This document shows, one piece after another, positions 42,879 through 50,709 of a stretch of 64,000 bases of DNA (within the stretch, counting starts at the first letter, position 1; each line of letters starts with the position of its first letter). Origin of the DNA: Nocardia sp. (lineage in GTDB: Bacteria > Actinomycetota > Actinomycetes > Mycobacteriales > Mycobacteriaceae); NCBI RefSeq assembly GCF_025465275.1, contig NZ_JAODNK010000137.1, positions 62,001 through 126,000 of the forward strand, written 5' to 3'. The translations under genes were made by a program, and so were the position numbers. The notes below the pieces were generated by a model. The model saw only the letters and a list, made by a program, of their open reading frames with translations. It searched no databases and was not told the DNA's origin.

Positions 42879-44288
42879 GTGTTCGACCAACTCAGCCAAC
42901 CCGATTCCGGCAGATCGACCGAGACTTCAGCTGCCACCGCGGAATTCTTCAAGACCGTGGACCGAGAGCTGGAACAGGGAATTGTTGCACCTCGAATATT
43001 CAACGATCCAGAACTCTACGCACATGAGCTCGAACGTATCTTCGCGCGCTGCTGGTGTTTCGTCGCACACGAGTCGGAGATTCCGATGCCCGGCGACTAT
43101 GTGCTGCGCTACATCGGCGAGGATCAGTTCATCGTCGTGCGGGACGAGGACGGCGAGATCCGCGTGCTGTTCAATAAATGCACGCATCGCGGCAGTCCGG
43201 TGTGCCGGGTCGAAAAGGGCAATAGCTCGCATTTCCGCTGCCCGTATCACTCCTGGGTCTTCAAGAACAACGGCGACTGGAGCGGAGCGCCCTATCGCAA
43301 GAAGGCCTACAAGAAGCTGGACGCCGCGGCCTGGGGCCTGCGGGCGGCGCCCCATGTGGATTCGGTACACGGCCTGGTCTTCGCCTCGCTCGATCCGGAC
43401 GCCCCCACGCTCGACGAGTATCTCGGCGATATGCGCTGGTACCTGGACGTGCTGCTGGGGCTCAATGACCAGGGCATGCGGGCAATCGGTGAACCGCACC
43501 GCTGGCGCGTGCCCGCGAACTGGAAGTCCGCCGCCGACAATGTGATGGCCGACGCCTATCACGTTCCCTCCCTGCACCGTTCGGCAGAGGAGGTCGGCAT
43601 GTTCCCCAATATCGAAGCCGGCGGCGCGGGGCCGCAGGGGGTGTCTCGGCACGTGTACTTCGACGAGGGCCACGGCATGATCATCAATGACGGATTCTTC
43701 CCGCCCCCGTGGCATCGTTCCGGCTTTCCGCCGGAAGTCGCCGAGACGTTCCAGACCGGCCACCTCACCCCGGAACAGCGACTATTCGTCGAAAACCATT
43801 CGGCGACCACGTTCCTCATCTTCCCCAATCTCGGCTTGATTCGGGTCCCCGCGGCACCGCATCCGGATGCTCCGCCGATGGTGTTCACCTACCTGCGCCT
43901 GCTACAGCCCGTAGGGCCGGACACCCTGGAGAACTGGAATTGGACGCTGGGCTGGGACAGCGCACCGGAGGGATTCAACGAGGACGCCTACGTCGCCGGG
44001 CTCAGCATGCACGGCCCGGCCGGAATTCTCGAGCAGGACGACCCCGTGGCATGGGCCGGCGCTCCAGTCGCGGGCAAATCCGTCTTCGCGCGAAAGAGCG
44101 GCATGCGCCTGAACTTCCAACTCGGTCTCGACGGTATGAGCGACTACGACGAGGACTCCGGCTGGCAGTTCCCCGGCCGGGCCACCACCTCCGCACTCGG
44201 TGAAGCGCCGCAGCGCGCCTTTTATCGGCGCTGGCTGCGCGAGATATCCACCGCGAACAACGGCGCAGGACAGGAGAACCAGCAGTGA
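42879..44288 (+). CDS. Rieske ring-hydroxylating dioxygenase alpha subunit (system 3)
   Basis: A 469-residue alpha subunit. Rieske ligands are Cys 101/His 103 (CTHRG) and Cys 121/His 124 (CPYHSW); the iron site is DAYHVPSLH (Asp 225, His 228, His 233). It differs clearly from systems 1 and 2 and is longer. GTG start with GGAG seven bases upstream. The stop overlaps the beta start (GTGA). No ferredoxin is encoded beside it. It heads an operon of alpha, beta, a 68-residue protein, a BphB-like dehydrogenase and LysR. Confidence 0.92.
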   Translation: MFDQLSQPDSGRSTETSAATAEFFKTVDRELEQGIVAPRIFNDPELYAHELERIFARCWCFVAHESEIPMPGDYVLRYIGEDQFIVVRDEDGEIRVLFNKCTHRGSPVCRVEKGNSSHFRCPYHSWVFKNNGDWSGAPYRKKAYKKLDAAAWGLRAAPHVDSVHGLVFASLDPDAPTLDEYLGDMRWYLDVLLGLNDQGMRAIGEPHRWRVPANWKSAADNVMADAYHVPSLHRSAEEVGMFPNIEAGGAGPQGVSRHVYFDEGHGMIINDGFFPPPWHRSGFPPEVAETFQTGHLTPEQRLFVENHSATTFLIFPNLGLIRVPAAPHPDAPPMVFTYLRLLQPVGPDTLENWNWTLGWDSAPEGFNEDAYVAGLSMHGPAGILEQDDPVAWAGAPVAGKSVFARKSGMRLNFQLGLDGMSDYDEDSGWQFPGRATTSALGEAPQRAFYRRWLREISTANNGAGQENQQ

Positions 44289-44818
44289 CGCACGCGACGA
44301 CCTCGGCCACCGGAATCCCGCGCGATATCGCCGCCGAGTGTGCGAATTTTCTCTACCGCGAAGCGGAGTATCTGGACCATCGTGAGTTCGGCTGCTGGCT
44401 GGAATGCCTGTCCGAGGATTTGGTGTATCTGATGCCCATTCGAATCACGCGGGGCCCGGAGGCGAGGCACCTGGAATTCTCCCCCGTCGGATTCCATATG
44501 AAAGATACGTACGCATCGATGAAAATGCGTGTCTCCCGGCTCCATACCGAACATGCCTACGCCGAAGACCCGCCCTCACGAACTCAGCGGCTGGTGACGA
44601 ATATTCGAGTCGACGCACTCGACGCCCCGGAAAAGTATGACGTGCGAAGCAATTTCATGTGCTTCCGAGGACAGGGTGACGGCATCGGATCCGACCTGAT
44701 CGTCGGTGAACGGCTCGACGTACTGCACGATACCGCCGACGGCTGGAAAATCGCCGCGCGGACAGTGCATTTGGCACACACCACGCTGCCCACCGCCAAC
44801 CTCGGAATATTTCTGTGA
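44285..44818 (+). CDS. Ring-hydroxylating dioxygenase beta subunit (system 3)
   Basis: A 177-residue beta subunit with CANFLYREAEYLDHREFGCWLECLSEDLVYLMPIR and YAEDPPSRTQRLVTNIRVD. GTG start overlaps the alpha stop and the stop overlaps the next small gene, in both cases by GTGA, so three proteins are made in close ratio. It partners the system 3 alpha subunit. Confidence 0.92.
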   Translation: MTHATTSATGIPRDIAAECANFLYREAEYLDHREFGCWLECLSEDLVYLMPIRITRGPEARHLEFSPVGFHMKDTYASMKMRVSRLHTEHAYAEDPPSRTQRLVTNIRVDALDAPEKYDVRSNFMCFRGQGDGIGSDLIVGERLDVLHDTADGWKIAARTVHLAHTTLPTANLGIFL

Positions 44819-45021
44819 GCCCGCTACGTATCAGCAACGAGTTCGCCGAGGTCTTCCTGCGGCTGGTCGCGACCGGCAACGGCGAACGACTCGAGATCAC
44901 CTCGCGGCGGCGGGGCACCAATATTCTGCTCGACCCGGTCGTGCTGGAGGCCCTGACGTGGCAGTCCGCCGAGGTATTCACCCGCATGCTCGAGAATTCG
45001 ATCGGCCCGACGACGTTGTAA
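44815..45021 (+). CDS. Small conserved oxygenase-associated protein, 68 aa
   Basis: Begins GTG overlapping the beta subunit stop (GTGA) and reads SPLRISNEFAEVFLRLVATG, then GNGERLEITSRRRG, a DPVVLEALTW segment and a short helix. Similar short proteins sit beside ring-hydroxylating oxygenases in rhodococci and mycobacteria, and I believe some are labelled dihydrodiol dehydrogenase in databases. At this size it has no Rossmann fold and cannot be one. It has no Cys, so it is not a ferredoxin. An assembly or activity-modulating partner is possible. The tight coupling supports a real gene. Confidence 0.75.
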   Translation: MSPLRISNEFAEVFLRLVATGNGERLEITSRRRGTNILLDPVVLEALTWQSAEVFTRMLENSIGPTTL

Positions 45022-45076
45022 CGCTTGCTTTTTCGGCCCCACCGGACCGGGCGAGACATGATGGAAAGAGAGAGAT

Positions 45077-45898
45077 ATGAGTGACGGCTGGTTGACAGGA
45101 AAGGTCGTACTGATCACCGGTGGCGGCACCGGGATCGGGCGTGCCGTGGTGGAACGCTTCGTGGCGGAAGGCGCACAGGTCGGGGTGCTCGACCGCTCGT
45201 CGGAAGCGGTCGCCGAACTGCGCGCACTACCCGGAGGAAAGGTCTGGGCCACCAGCGGTGATGTCCGCAGCCTTGCCGACCACAAACGGGCTGTCGCGGA
45301 TACCGTCGATCGTTTCGGCAAGCTCGACGTATTGGTCACTGTCGCAGGCATTTTCGACTACTTCGTTGCGCTGGAAAACCTCGATGACGACCGGATCGAC
45401 GCGGCATTCACCGAGATGTTCGACATCAATGTGAAGGGCTCGCTGCTGGCGGTGAAGGCTGCCTTGCCCGAGCTGTCCAAAACACAGGGCAATGTGGTGC
45501 TGACCATTTCCAATGCCGGTTACCTGCCCGGTGGAGGCGGACCGCTGTACACCGGTTCCAAGTTCGCGGTCCGCGGACTGCTGTCCCAGCTGTCCTTCGA
45601 ACTGGCCCCGCACATCCGGGTCAATGCGGTCGCCCCCGGCGGCACCGTCACCCAGCTGCGCGGTGTGGAGGCGATGGATTCCGGGGAGCAGCGTCTGGCC
45701 GATATGCCCGACCTACCCGGCCTCATCCGCCAGACCAACCCGCTGCAGGTGGCTTCCGAACCTGCGGATCATGTCTGGGCATACGTGTACCTGGCGTCGA
45801 AGGAACGGACGAAGTCGGTCACCGGCTGCGTCATCCACTCCGACGGAGGATTGCAGAGCCGCGGATTGGTTCCTCTCGGCGGCGAACTGACCTCGTAA
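45077..45898 (+). CDS. BphB-like cis-dihydrodiol dehydrogenase (SDR)
   Basis: A 273-residue SDR. TGGGTGIGRAVVERF cofactor loop, LDRSSEAVAEL (NAD-type acidic residue), and the BphB signature block TISNAGYLPGGGGPLYTGSKFA with catalytic Ser, Tyr and Lys, followed by RVNAVAPGGT. This pattern is that of biphenyl/phenylpropionate dihydrodiol dehydrogenases. It should rearomatise the diol made by system 3 or 2 to a catechol. It lies 55 bp after the 68-residue gene, and LysR follows after 7 bp. Confidence 0.92.
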   Translation: MSDGWLTGKVVLITGGGTGIGRAVVERFVAEGAQVGVLDRSSEAVAELRALPGGKVWATSGDVRSLADHKRAVADTVDRFGKLDVLVTVAGIFDYFVALENLDDDRIDAAFTEMFDINVKGSLLAVKAALPELSKTQGNVVLTISNAGYLPGGGGPLYTGSKFAVRGLLSQLSFELAPHIRVNAVAPGGTVTQLRGVEAMDSGEQRLADMPDLPGLIRQTNPLQVASEPADHVWAYVYLASKERTKSVTGCVIHSDGGLQSRGLVPLGGELTS

Positions 45899-45905
45899 CC
45901 CGACA

Positions 45906-46799
45906 ATGGACCTGCGCCAACTTCACCACTTCATTGCCGTCGCTGAGGCAGGCACCTTCACCGGTGCCGCCCAGCGCGTGCATGTTGCCCAATCCGGAGT
46001 CAGTGCACATATCAAGGCGCTGGAACGCGAACTGGGACAACCACTTTTCGAACGCGGACCCCGAGCGGTGAAACTCACGGCCGCCGGCGCCGCACTCCTA
46101 CCGCATGCCCGCGCGGCCATGGACGCGCTCGCCGCAGGGCGGGAATCGATCGATGCCCTCACCGGATTGCTGCGCGGCCATGTGGCAGTCGGCAGTGTCA
46201 GCGCGTTCTCGCCACACAGCATCGACTTGCCGGAGGTCCTCGCCTCGTTCCACCGTAAGCATCCCGGAGTCGATATCTCCCTGACCGAAGACACGGCGGC
46301 GGCACTCGTGCGACGGCTCTCCGACGGAGCCCTCGATGTCGCGTTCACCAGCCTCACCGACGGAACGGTCGCCGGCCTGCAAACCCGTGAATTGCACAGT
46401 GAGCGAGTTGTTGCCGTCTTCCTTCCCGGCGATCCCTTTGCTCGCCACCCCGAACTCCCGTTGAATTTCCTGAGCGAACGACCGTTGATCGCACTGCCGG
46501 AGGGTTCGGGCCTGCGCTGCCAACTGGACCAGACCCTCGCCCACGCCGGAGTCCGCGCACACATCGCCTTCGAGGCGGGTAGTCCCGACATTCTCGTCCG
46601 CATGGTGGAGAAGGGCCTCGGTGTCGCACTGGTCCCGCAATCGGCGCTGGCGCACAATGATCGGGTGATCGGGGTGCCGGTGCCGGAACTGCCGCTGGGG
46701 CGGCTCGGCATCATCTGGCGCGAAGGCTCGGCCAGTCGTGCTGCCCGAGCCTTTGTCACACATACCGCGGCGCTCGCATCGAATCGACATGCGGCATGA
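45906..46799 (+). CDS. LysR-family transcriptional regulator
   Basis: A 297-residue regulator. MDLRQLHHFIAVAEAGTFTGAAQRVHVAQSGVSAHIKALERELGQPLFERGPRAVKLTAAG forms the HTH; a LysR effector domain with DVAFTSL and GSPDILVRMVEKGLGVALVPQ follows. It is last in the system 3 operon and convergent with ubiX, whose stop is 7 bp away. It is a candidate regulator for the operon and for the ubiD/ubiX and aldehyde dehydrogenase promoters. Confidence 0.9.
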   Translation: MDLRQLHHFIAVAEAGTFTGAAQRVHVAQSGVSAHIKALERELGQPLFERGPRAVKLTAAGAALLPHARAAMDALAAGRESIDALTGLLRGHVAVGSVSAFSPHSIDLPEVLASFHRKHPGVDISLTEDTAAALVRRLSDGALDVAFTSLTDGTVAGLQTRELHSERVVAVFLPGDPFARHPELPLNFLSERPLIALPEGSGLRCQLDQTLAHAGVRAHIAFEAGSPDILVRMVEKGLGVALVPQSALAHNDRVIGVPVPELPLGRLGIIWREGSASRAARAFVTHTAALASNRHAA

Positions 46800-46806
46800 T
46801 CGCCGC

Positions 46807-47442
46807 TCAGCTGTCCGCGTATTCGGCCGTCGCCCCGTTGGCCGCGGCCCGCTCGTGCCGCGCCACATCGAGTCCACGCCACCGCTTCGCCTGCGGCGCA
46901 TCGAGATCGAACTGATCGAGGATGCGGACCGCGATATGGTCGACGATGTCGTCGATGGTCTCCGGGCGGTTGTAGAACGCCGGCATGGGCGGCACGATCC
47001 GTGCTCCCATCCGGCTCAGCGCGAGCATGTTCTCGAGGTGAATCTCATTGAGCGGCATCTCGCGTGGCACCACGACCAGACGGCGGCGCTCCTTGAGCAC
47101 AACATCGGCGGCGCGGCAGATGAGATTATCCGCATGTCCGTGCCGGATTGCCGCGAGGGTTCGCATACTGCACGGCACCACGATCATTCCGGCGGTGCGG
47201 AACGATCCCGACGATATGGCCGCCCCCTGCTCCCCCAGCTTGTAGGAGACGTCGCCCAGGTCCGCGACCTCGCGCACGCTGTACGGGGTCTCCACCTCGA
47301 TATTCGTCCGCGCCCAGGCGCTCATCACGAGATGCGTTTCGATCTCGGGTATTTCGCGCAGCATCTGCAGCAGGCGCACGGCGAACGGTGCCCCGCTGGC
47401 GCCGGTGATGCCGACGATAATGCGTTGTGCCGATTCGGTCAT
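46807..47442 (-). CDS. ubiX: UbiX-family flavin prenyltransferase
   Basis: A 211-residue protein with IIVGITGASGAPFAVRLLQML (FMN-binding), VVPCSMRTLAAIRHGHADNLICRAADVVLKERRRLVVVPREMPLNEIHLENM and GARIVPPMPAFY, all diagnostic of UbiX/Pad1. It joins dimethylallyl phosphate to reduced FMN, making prenyl-FMN for UbiD enzymes. GGAGG lies seven bases before the ATG. It is directly downstream of the ubiD gene, separated by a strong hairpin. The pairing mirrors phdB-phdA of phenazine-degrading mycobacteria, but similarity to PhdB was not measured. Confidence 0.93.
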   Translation of the reverse strand: MTESAQRIIVGITGASGAPFAVRLLQMLREIPEIETHLVMSAWARTNIEVETPYSVREVADLGDVSYKLGEQGAAISSGSFRTAGMIVVPCSMRTLAAIRHGHADNLICRAADVVLKERRRLVVVPREMPLNEIHLENMLALSRMGARIVPPMPAFYNRPETIDDIVDHIAVRILDQFDLDAPQAKRWRGLDVARHERAAANGATAEYADS

Positions 47443-47467
47443 CGCTGTCCCTCCTGGACGGCTGGGG

Positions 47468-47500
47468 ACGGAAAGGCCTGCTCCCGCAAGGCCTTTCCGT
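47468..47500. other. 12-bp perfect hairpin between ubiD and ubiX
   Basis: ACGGAAAGGCCT (47468-47479) pairs with AGGCCTTTCCGT (47489-47500) around a 9-base loop, in the 79-bp gap of the minus-strand pair. No U-run follows on the minus strand, so it looks more like a partial terminator or an mRNA stabilising and processing element than a full terminator. It would let UbiD exceed UbiX. Confidence 0.7.
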
Positions 47501-47521
47501 TCGACTCGGTGTCTGTCCGTG

Positions 47522-48961
47522 CTACAGCGGCAGCGTTGCCTTCCACTTCTCGCGGATTTCGGCCCGGTACGGTTCGTCGAAACGGTTCGCGCGCGGGTAG
47601 GAGTCCTTCCAGGCGAACGGTTTACAGGCATCGATGAGCACGATCCCCATCGACATATCCCCGGCCTCACGCTTGGCAGGCGACAGCCGCGGGTCGATCG
47701 CGGTGGTCGGGGTGCGCAGGATGTGCATCGACTCGGACGGATCGACCCGGGTGAATATCGCCCACAGCACGTGATTGATATCGGTGATGTCGATATCCTC
47801 GTCGACGACGACAAAATAGCGTTCCATGCCGCCGGTTCGCTTGCGTCCGGCAGCCGCCAGCAACGCGTGCATCGCATCGCCCGCCCCGGTCTGCTCGACG
47901 GAGATCACCATCATCAGCTGACGCGCGTAGGCCCACACGCCGCGAATGTTCTGCACGCCCGAGGCTTCCAGGTGATCCCAGGTGACCGACGCCGAATACA
48001 GCGGCACCGCTTGGTCACCGGCGGGAACCGTCGGAATCATCGGCGGCGCACCGAGAATGATCGGATTGTCCCGGTGCATGATCCGGTTCACCCGCACCAC
48101 CGTCTCCTGCCCGGCATGCGTGAAATAGCCCGTCCACTCACCGAAGGGACCCTCGAGCACCGATTCCTCCGTGACCGGAGGCATCTCACCCTGGATGACG
48201 ATTTCGGCATGCGCGGGAATCGGCAGATCCGTACCCGGGGCGTACAGCACCTCGACCGCCTGGCCGCGCAGTCCACCGGCCACGTCGTACTCCGAAACCC
48301 CTTCGGGCGCAGCGATTGCGGCCACGGTGGACAGGATCGGATCCGAACCGACGACCACCGCGATCGGGCAGGCCTCGCCACGATCCCAGTACTTCTTCGC
48401 GATCGCACGCGCATGGCGGTTGCCCAGCATCCACAGTGACAGCCGGTCCTTGCCCTGCACGCATCCCCGGTACGTCCCGATATTGACCCACCCCGAGTCG
48501 GGATCGCGAGTGATGACCATGCACGCGGTCCCGATATAGCGGCCACCGTCGCCGTCGTGCCAGCGCGGTGTCGGGAAGGCTGTCAGATCGACATCGTCGC
48601 CCTCCATAATGTTTTCGAGGACCGACCCGGAGGTCACCACCACCGGCGGGATCGGGTCGATCTTCTTACTCATATCCTTCCACGCACGAATGATTTCCAT
48701 CTTGGACGTATCTGCCGGCAATCCGAGCGCGACCGCACATCGCTCCGCAGTACCCATGAAGTTGGTGAAGACCCGATAGCCCGGCGGGTAGCCGGGGATA
48801 TTGTCGAACAACAGCGCCGGCCCCTCCGCCTCGGCGAGAAGTTCTGTGATGCCGCCGATTTCGAGGTCCCAATGCGCGCCGTCGACAACACGCACCTCAT
48901 CTGCTCCGAGCTTGTCGGTGAGATTATCGATGTAGTGCCGTAGATCGCGAAACACAGTCAT
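47522..48961 (-). CDS. ubiD: UbiD-family prenyl-FMN-dependent decarboxylase
   Basis: A 479-residue decarboxylase. The catalytic Arg-Glu-Glu set is visible as Arg 165 (IGTYRGCVQG), Glu 270 and Glu 275 (LEGPFGEWTGY), spaced as in fungal Fdc1, with Asn 160 before it. Such enzymes reversibly remove the carboxyl group from aromatic, heteroaromatic or acrylic acids. With ubiX alongside it should be active. PhdA, the first enzyme of phenazine-1-carboxylate breakdown in Mycobacterium fortuitum, belongs to this family. Other family substrates include protocatechuate, pyrrole-2-carboxylate, furoate and ferulate, so substrate is open. No good Shine-Dalgarno is seen before the ATG. Confidence 0.93.
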   Translation of the reverse strand: MTVFRDLRHYIDNLTDKLGADEVRVVDGAHWDLEIGGITELLAEAEGPALLFDNIPGYPPGYRVFTNFMGTAERCAVALGLPADTSKMEIIRAWKDMSKKIDPIPPVVVTSGSVLENIMEGDDVDLTAFPTPRWHDGDGGRYIGTACMVITRDPDSGWVNIGTYRGCVQGKDRLSLWMLGNRHARAIAKKYWDRGEACPIAVVVGSDPILSTVAAIAAPEGVSEYDVAGGLRGQAVEVLYAPGTDLPIPAHAEIVIQGEMPPVTEESVLEGPFGEWTGYFTHAGQETVVRVNRIMHRDNPIILGAPPMIPTVPAGDQAVPLYSASVTWDHLEASGVQNIRGVWAYARQLMMVISVEQTGAGDAMHALLAAAGRKRTGGMERYFVVVDEDIDITDINHVLWAIFTRVDPSESMHILRTPTTAIDPRLSPAKREAGDMSMGIVLIDACKPFAWKDSYPRANRFDEPYRAEIREKWKATLPL

Positions 48962-49043
48962 AGTGAATTGAAGGTCTCGGTGCCCGATCGGCGCCGTGCC
49001 CCTATCCCCTTTCCTCCGTTGGGTTTTCGGTTCTCAATTCACT
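48962..49043. repeat. 10-bp inverted repeat upstream of ubiD
   Basis: AGTGAATTGA (48962-48971) is repeated inverted as TCAATTCACT (49034-49043), a perfect 10-bp match with 62 bp between. The left arm abuts the ubiD start codon. It may be paired binding sites for one regulator, allowing a small loop, or an mRNA leader structure masking the start. Confidence 0.5.
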
Positions 49044-49123
49044 CTGCTGCCCTTCGATCCATAAGTCCAATAGCTAGATCTGCTGTCTGCCATCCGGAAA
49101 TCTGATGGCACCTTTCAGTAAGT

Positions 49124-49140
49124 GTTCCGGATTACGGAAC
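49124..49140. promoter_or_regulatory. Palindrome GTTCCG-N5-CGGAAC in ubiD/ALDH divergent promoter
   Basis: A perfect 6+6 dyad with centre-to-centre spacing of about one helical turn lies 110 bp before the aldehyde dehydrogenase start and 163 bp before ubiD. The half-site recurs upstream of the amidase (52250-52276). It is a likely operator for a dimeric regulator such as the local IclR or LysR protein; the binding protein is not known. Confidence 0.6.
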
Positions 49141-49249
49141 GCATTATGTGAGCGCCATTTTCACTCGATATACCGTGCCGTTCTACGTCCGCCGCCGCCC
49201 GCCAGTTCTTCGTACAAATAATTCTGTCCCACAGAACAACGAGGTAAGC

Positions 49250-50692
49250 ATGCGCAGTTACGACACGATCTTCATCGACGGACAGTGGATCTCCTCGACC
49301 GGAGACGCCACGATAGAGATCGTCTCCCCGCACAATGAAAACGTGATCGCGACGGTCCCGAACGGAACACCCGGCGATATCGACGCTGCCGTCGCCGCGG
49401 CCCGGCGCGCCTTCGACACCGGACCGTGGCCGCGCATGGCTCCCCGGGAACGGCTTTCGTATCTGACGCGGCTGGCCGATATGTACGAAGCTCGGCTGGA
49501 GGACTTCGCCCAGATCATCAGTGCCGAGATGGGCGCGCCGATTACTCTGTCCCGGACTCGTCAAGCACCCGCCGGACTGTATTGCCTGAGGTCCACGATC
49601 GCGTTTGCCGAACAGTACGAATGGGAACAGACGCGCGCTACCGCCGAGAGCGGCCCTGCGATCGTGCGAAAACTCCCGGTCGGTGTTGTCGGTGCCATCG
49701 CGCCGTTCAACTTCCCGCAGATGCTGGTGATGGCCAAGCTCGCACCCGCTCTCGCCGCCGGTTGCACTGTTGTCGTGAAGCCCGCACCCGAATGTCCGAT
49801 CGATGCGCTGCTGCTGGCTGAACTCGTCGATCAGGCCGGATTACCCGCAGGTGTGGTCAATGTCGTGCCGGCCGACAGGACCGCATCCGAACATCTGGTG
49901 GCACATCCGGACGTGGACAAGATCGCCTTCACCGGTTCGACCGTCGCGGGCAGGCAGATCGCGGCGGTGTGCGGGCGGGACATCCGCCGCTGCACCGTCG
50001 AGCTCGGCGGGAAGTCCGCGGCAATCGTTCTCGACGACGCCGATCCGGTGGCTGTAGCGTCCGCGATGAAATTCGCATCCTTCGCGAACAGCGGACAGGG
50101 GTGCGTGAGCCAGACCCGGATTCTCGTGCCACGCGCACGAAAGAACGCCTATATCAACGCACTTGCCGACATGGTCGAATCACTCGATGTCGGCGACCCC
50201 GGAGACTCGAACGTTGATATCGGACCGATGGTCACCCGCACGCACCAGCAGCGCGTCACCGGCTACATCGAACTGGGCACCACCGAAGGAGCGACGACGC
50301 TTGTCGGCGGACCGGGTATGCCCGAGGGCCTGACACACGGATGGTTTGTCCGCCCAACACTTTTCGTCGATGTCGACAACAGTATGCGGATCGCGCAGGA
50401 GGAGATCTTCGGACCGGTGACGTGCGTGATCGAATACGAGGACATCGACGATGCCGTGCGGATCGCACAAGATTCCTCATACGCGCTCAGCGGTTCGGTC
50501 TGGACGAACGACCGCACAGCCGGAATGGCCGTCGCCAACCACATGCGAACCGGCATATTCGGCGTGAACACCTTCACCATCGACTTCGGCAGCCCCTTCG
50601 GCGGATTCAAAGCCAGTGGGATCGGCCGCGAATTCGGGCCCGAGGGCCTCGATGACTACACCGAGGCGCAAACGGTCTATGTAGATGCTTGA
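49250..50692 (+). CDS. NAD-dependent aldehyde dehydrogenase
   Basis: A 480-residue ALDH with catalytic Cys 285 (SGQGCVSQTR), general base Glu 251 (VELGGKSA) and Asn 154 (APFNFPQ), plus the FTGSTVAGRQI cofactor loop. All key residues are present. It oxidises an aldehyde, possibly a semialdehyde from ring cleavage, to an acid. The start is set by GAGGTAAGC and the usual N-terminus. It is divergent from ubiD, sharing a 288-bp control region, and convergent with the amidase, 17 bp away. Confidence 0.92.
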   Translation: MRSYDTIFIDGQWISSTGDATIEIVSPHNENVIATVPNGTPGDIDAAVAAARRAFDTGPWPRMAPRERLSYLTRLADMYEARLEDFAQIISAEMGAPITLSRTRQAPAGLYCLRSTIAFAEQYEWEQTRATAESGPAIVRKLPVGVVGAIAPFNFPQMLVMAKLAPALAAGCTVVVKPAPECPIDALLLAELVDQAGLPAGVVNVVPADRTASEHLVAHPDVDKIAFTGSTVAGRQIAAVCGRDIRRCTVELGGKSAAIVLDDADPVAVASAMKFASFANSGQGCVSQTRILVPRARKNAYINALADMVESLDVGDPGDSNVDIGPMVTRTHQQRVTGYIELGTTEGATTLVGGPGMPEGLTHGWFVRPTLFVDVDNSMRIAQEEIFGPVTCVIEYEDIDDAVRIAQDSSYALSGSVWTNDRTAGMAVANHMRTGIFGVNTFTIDFGSPFGGFKASGIGREFGPEGLDDYTEAQTVYVDA

Positions 50693-50709
50693 ATCACCGC
50701 AAAAGTAAC

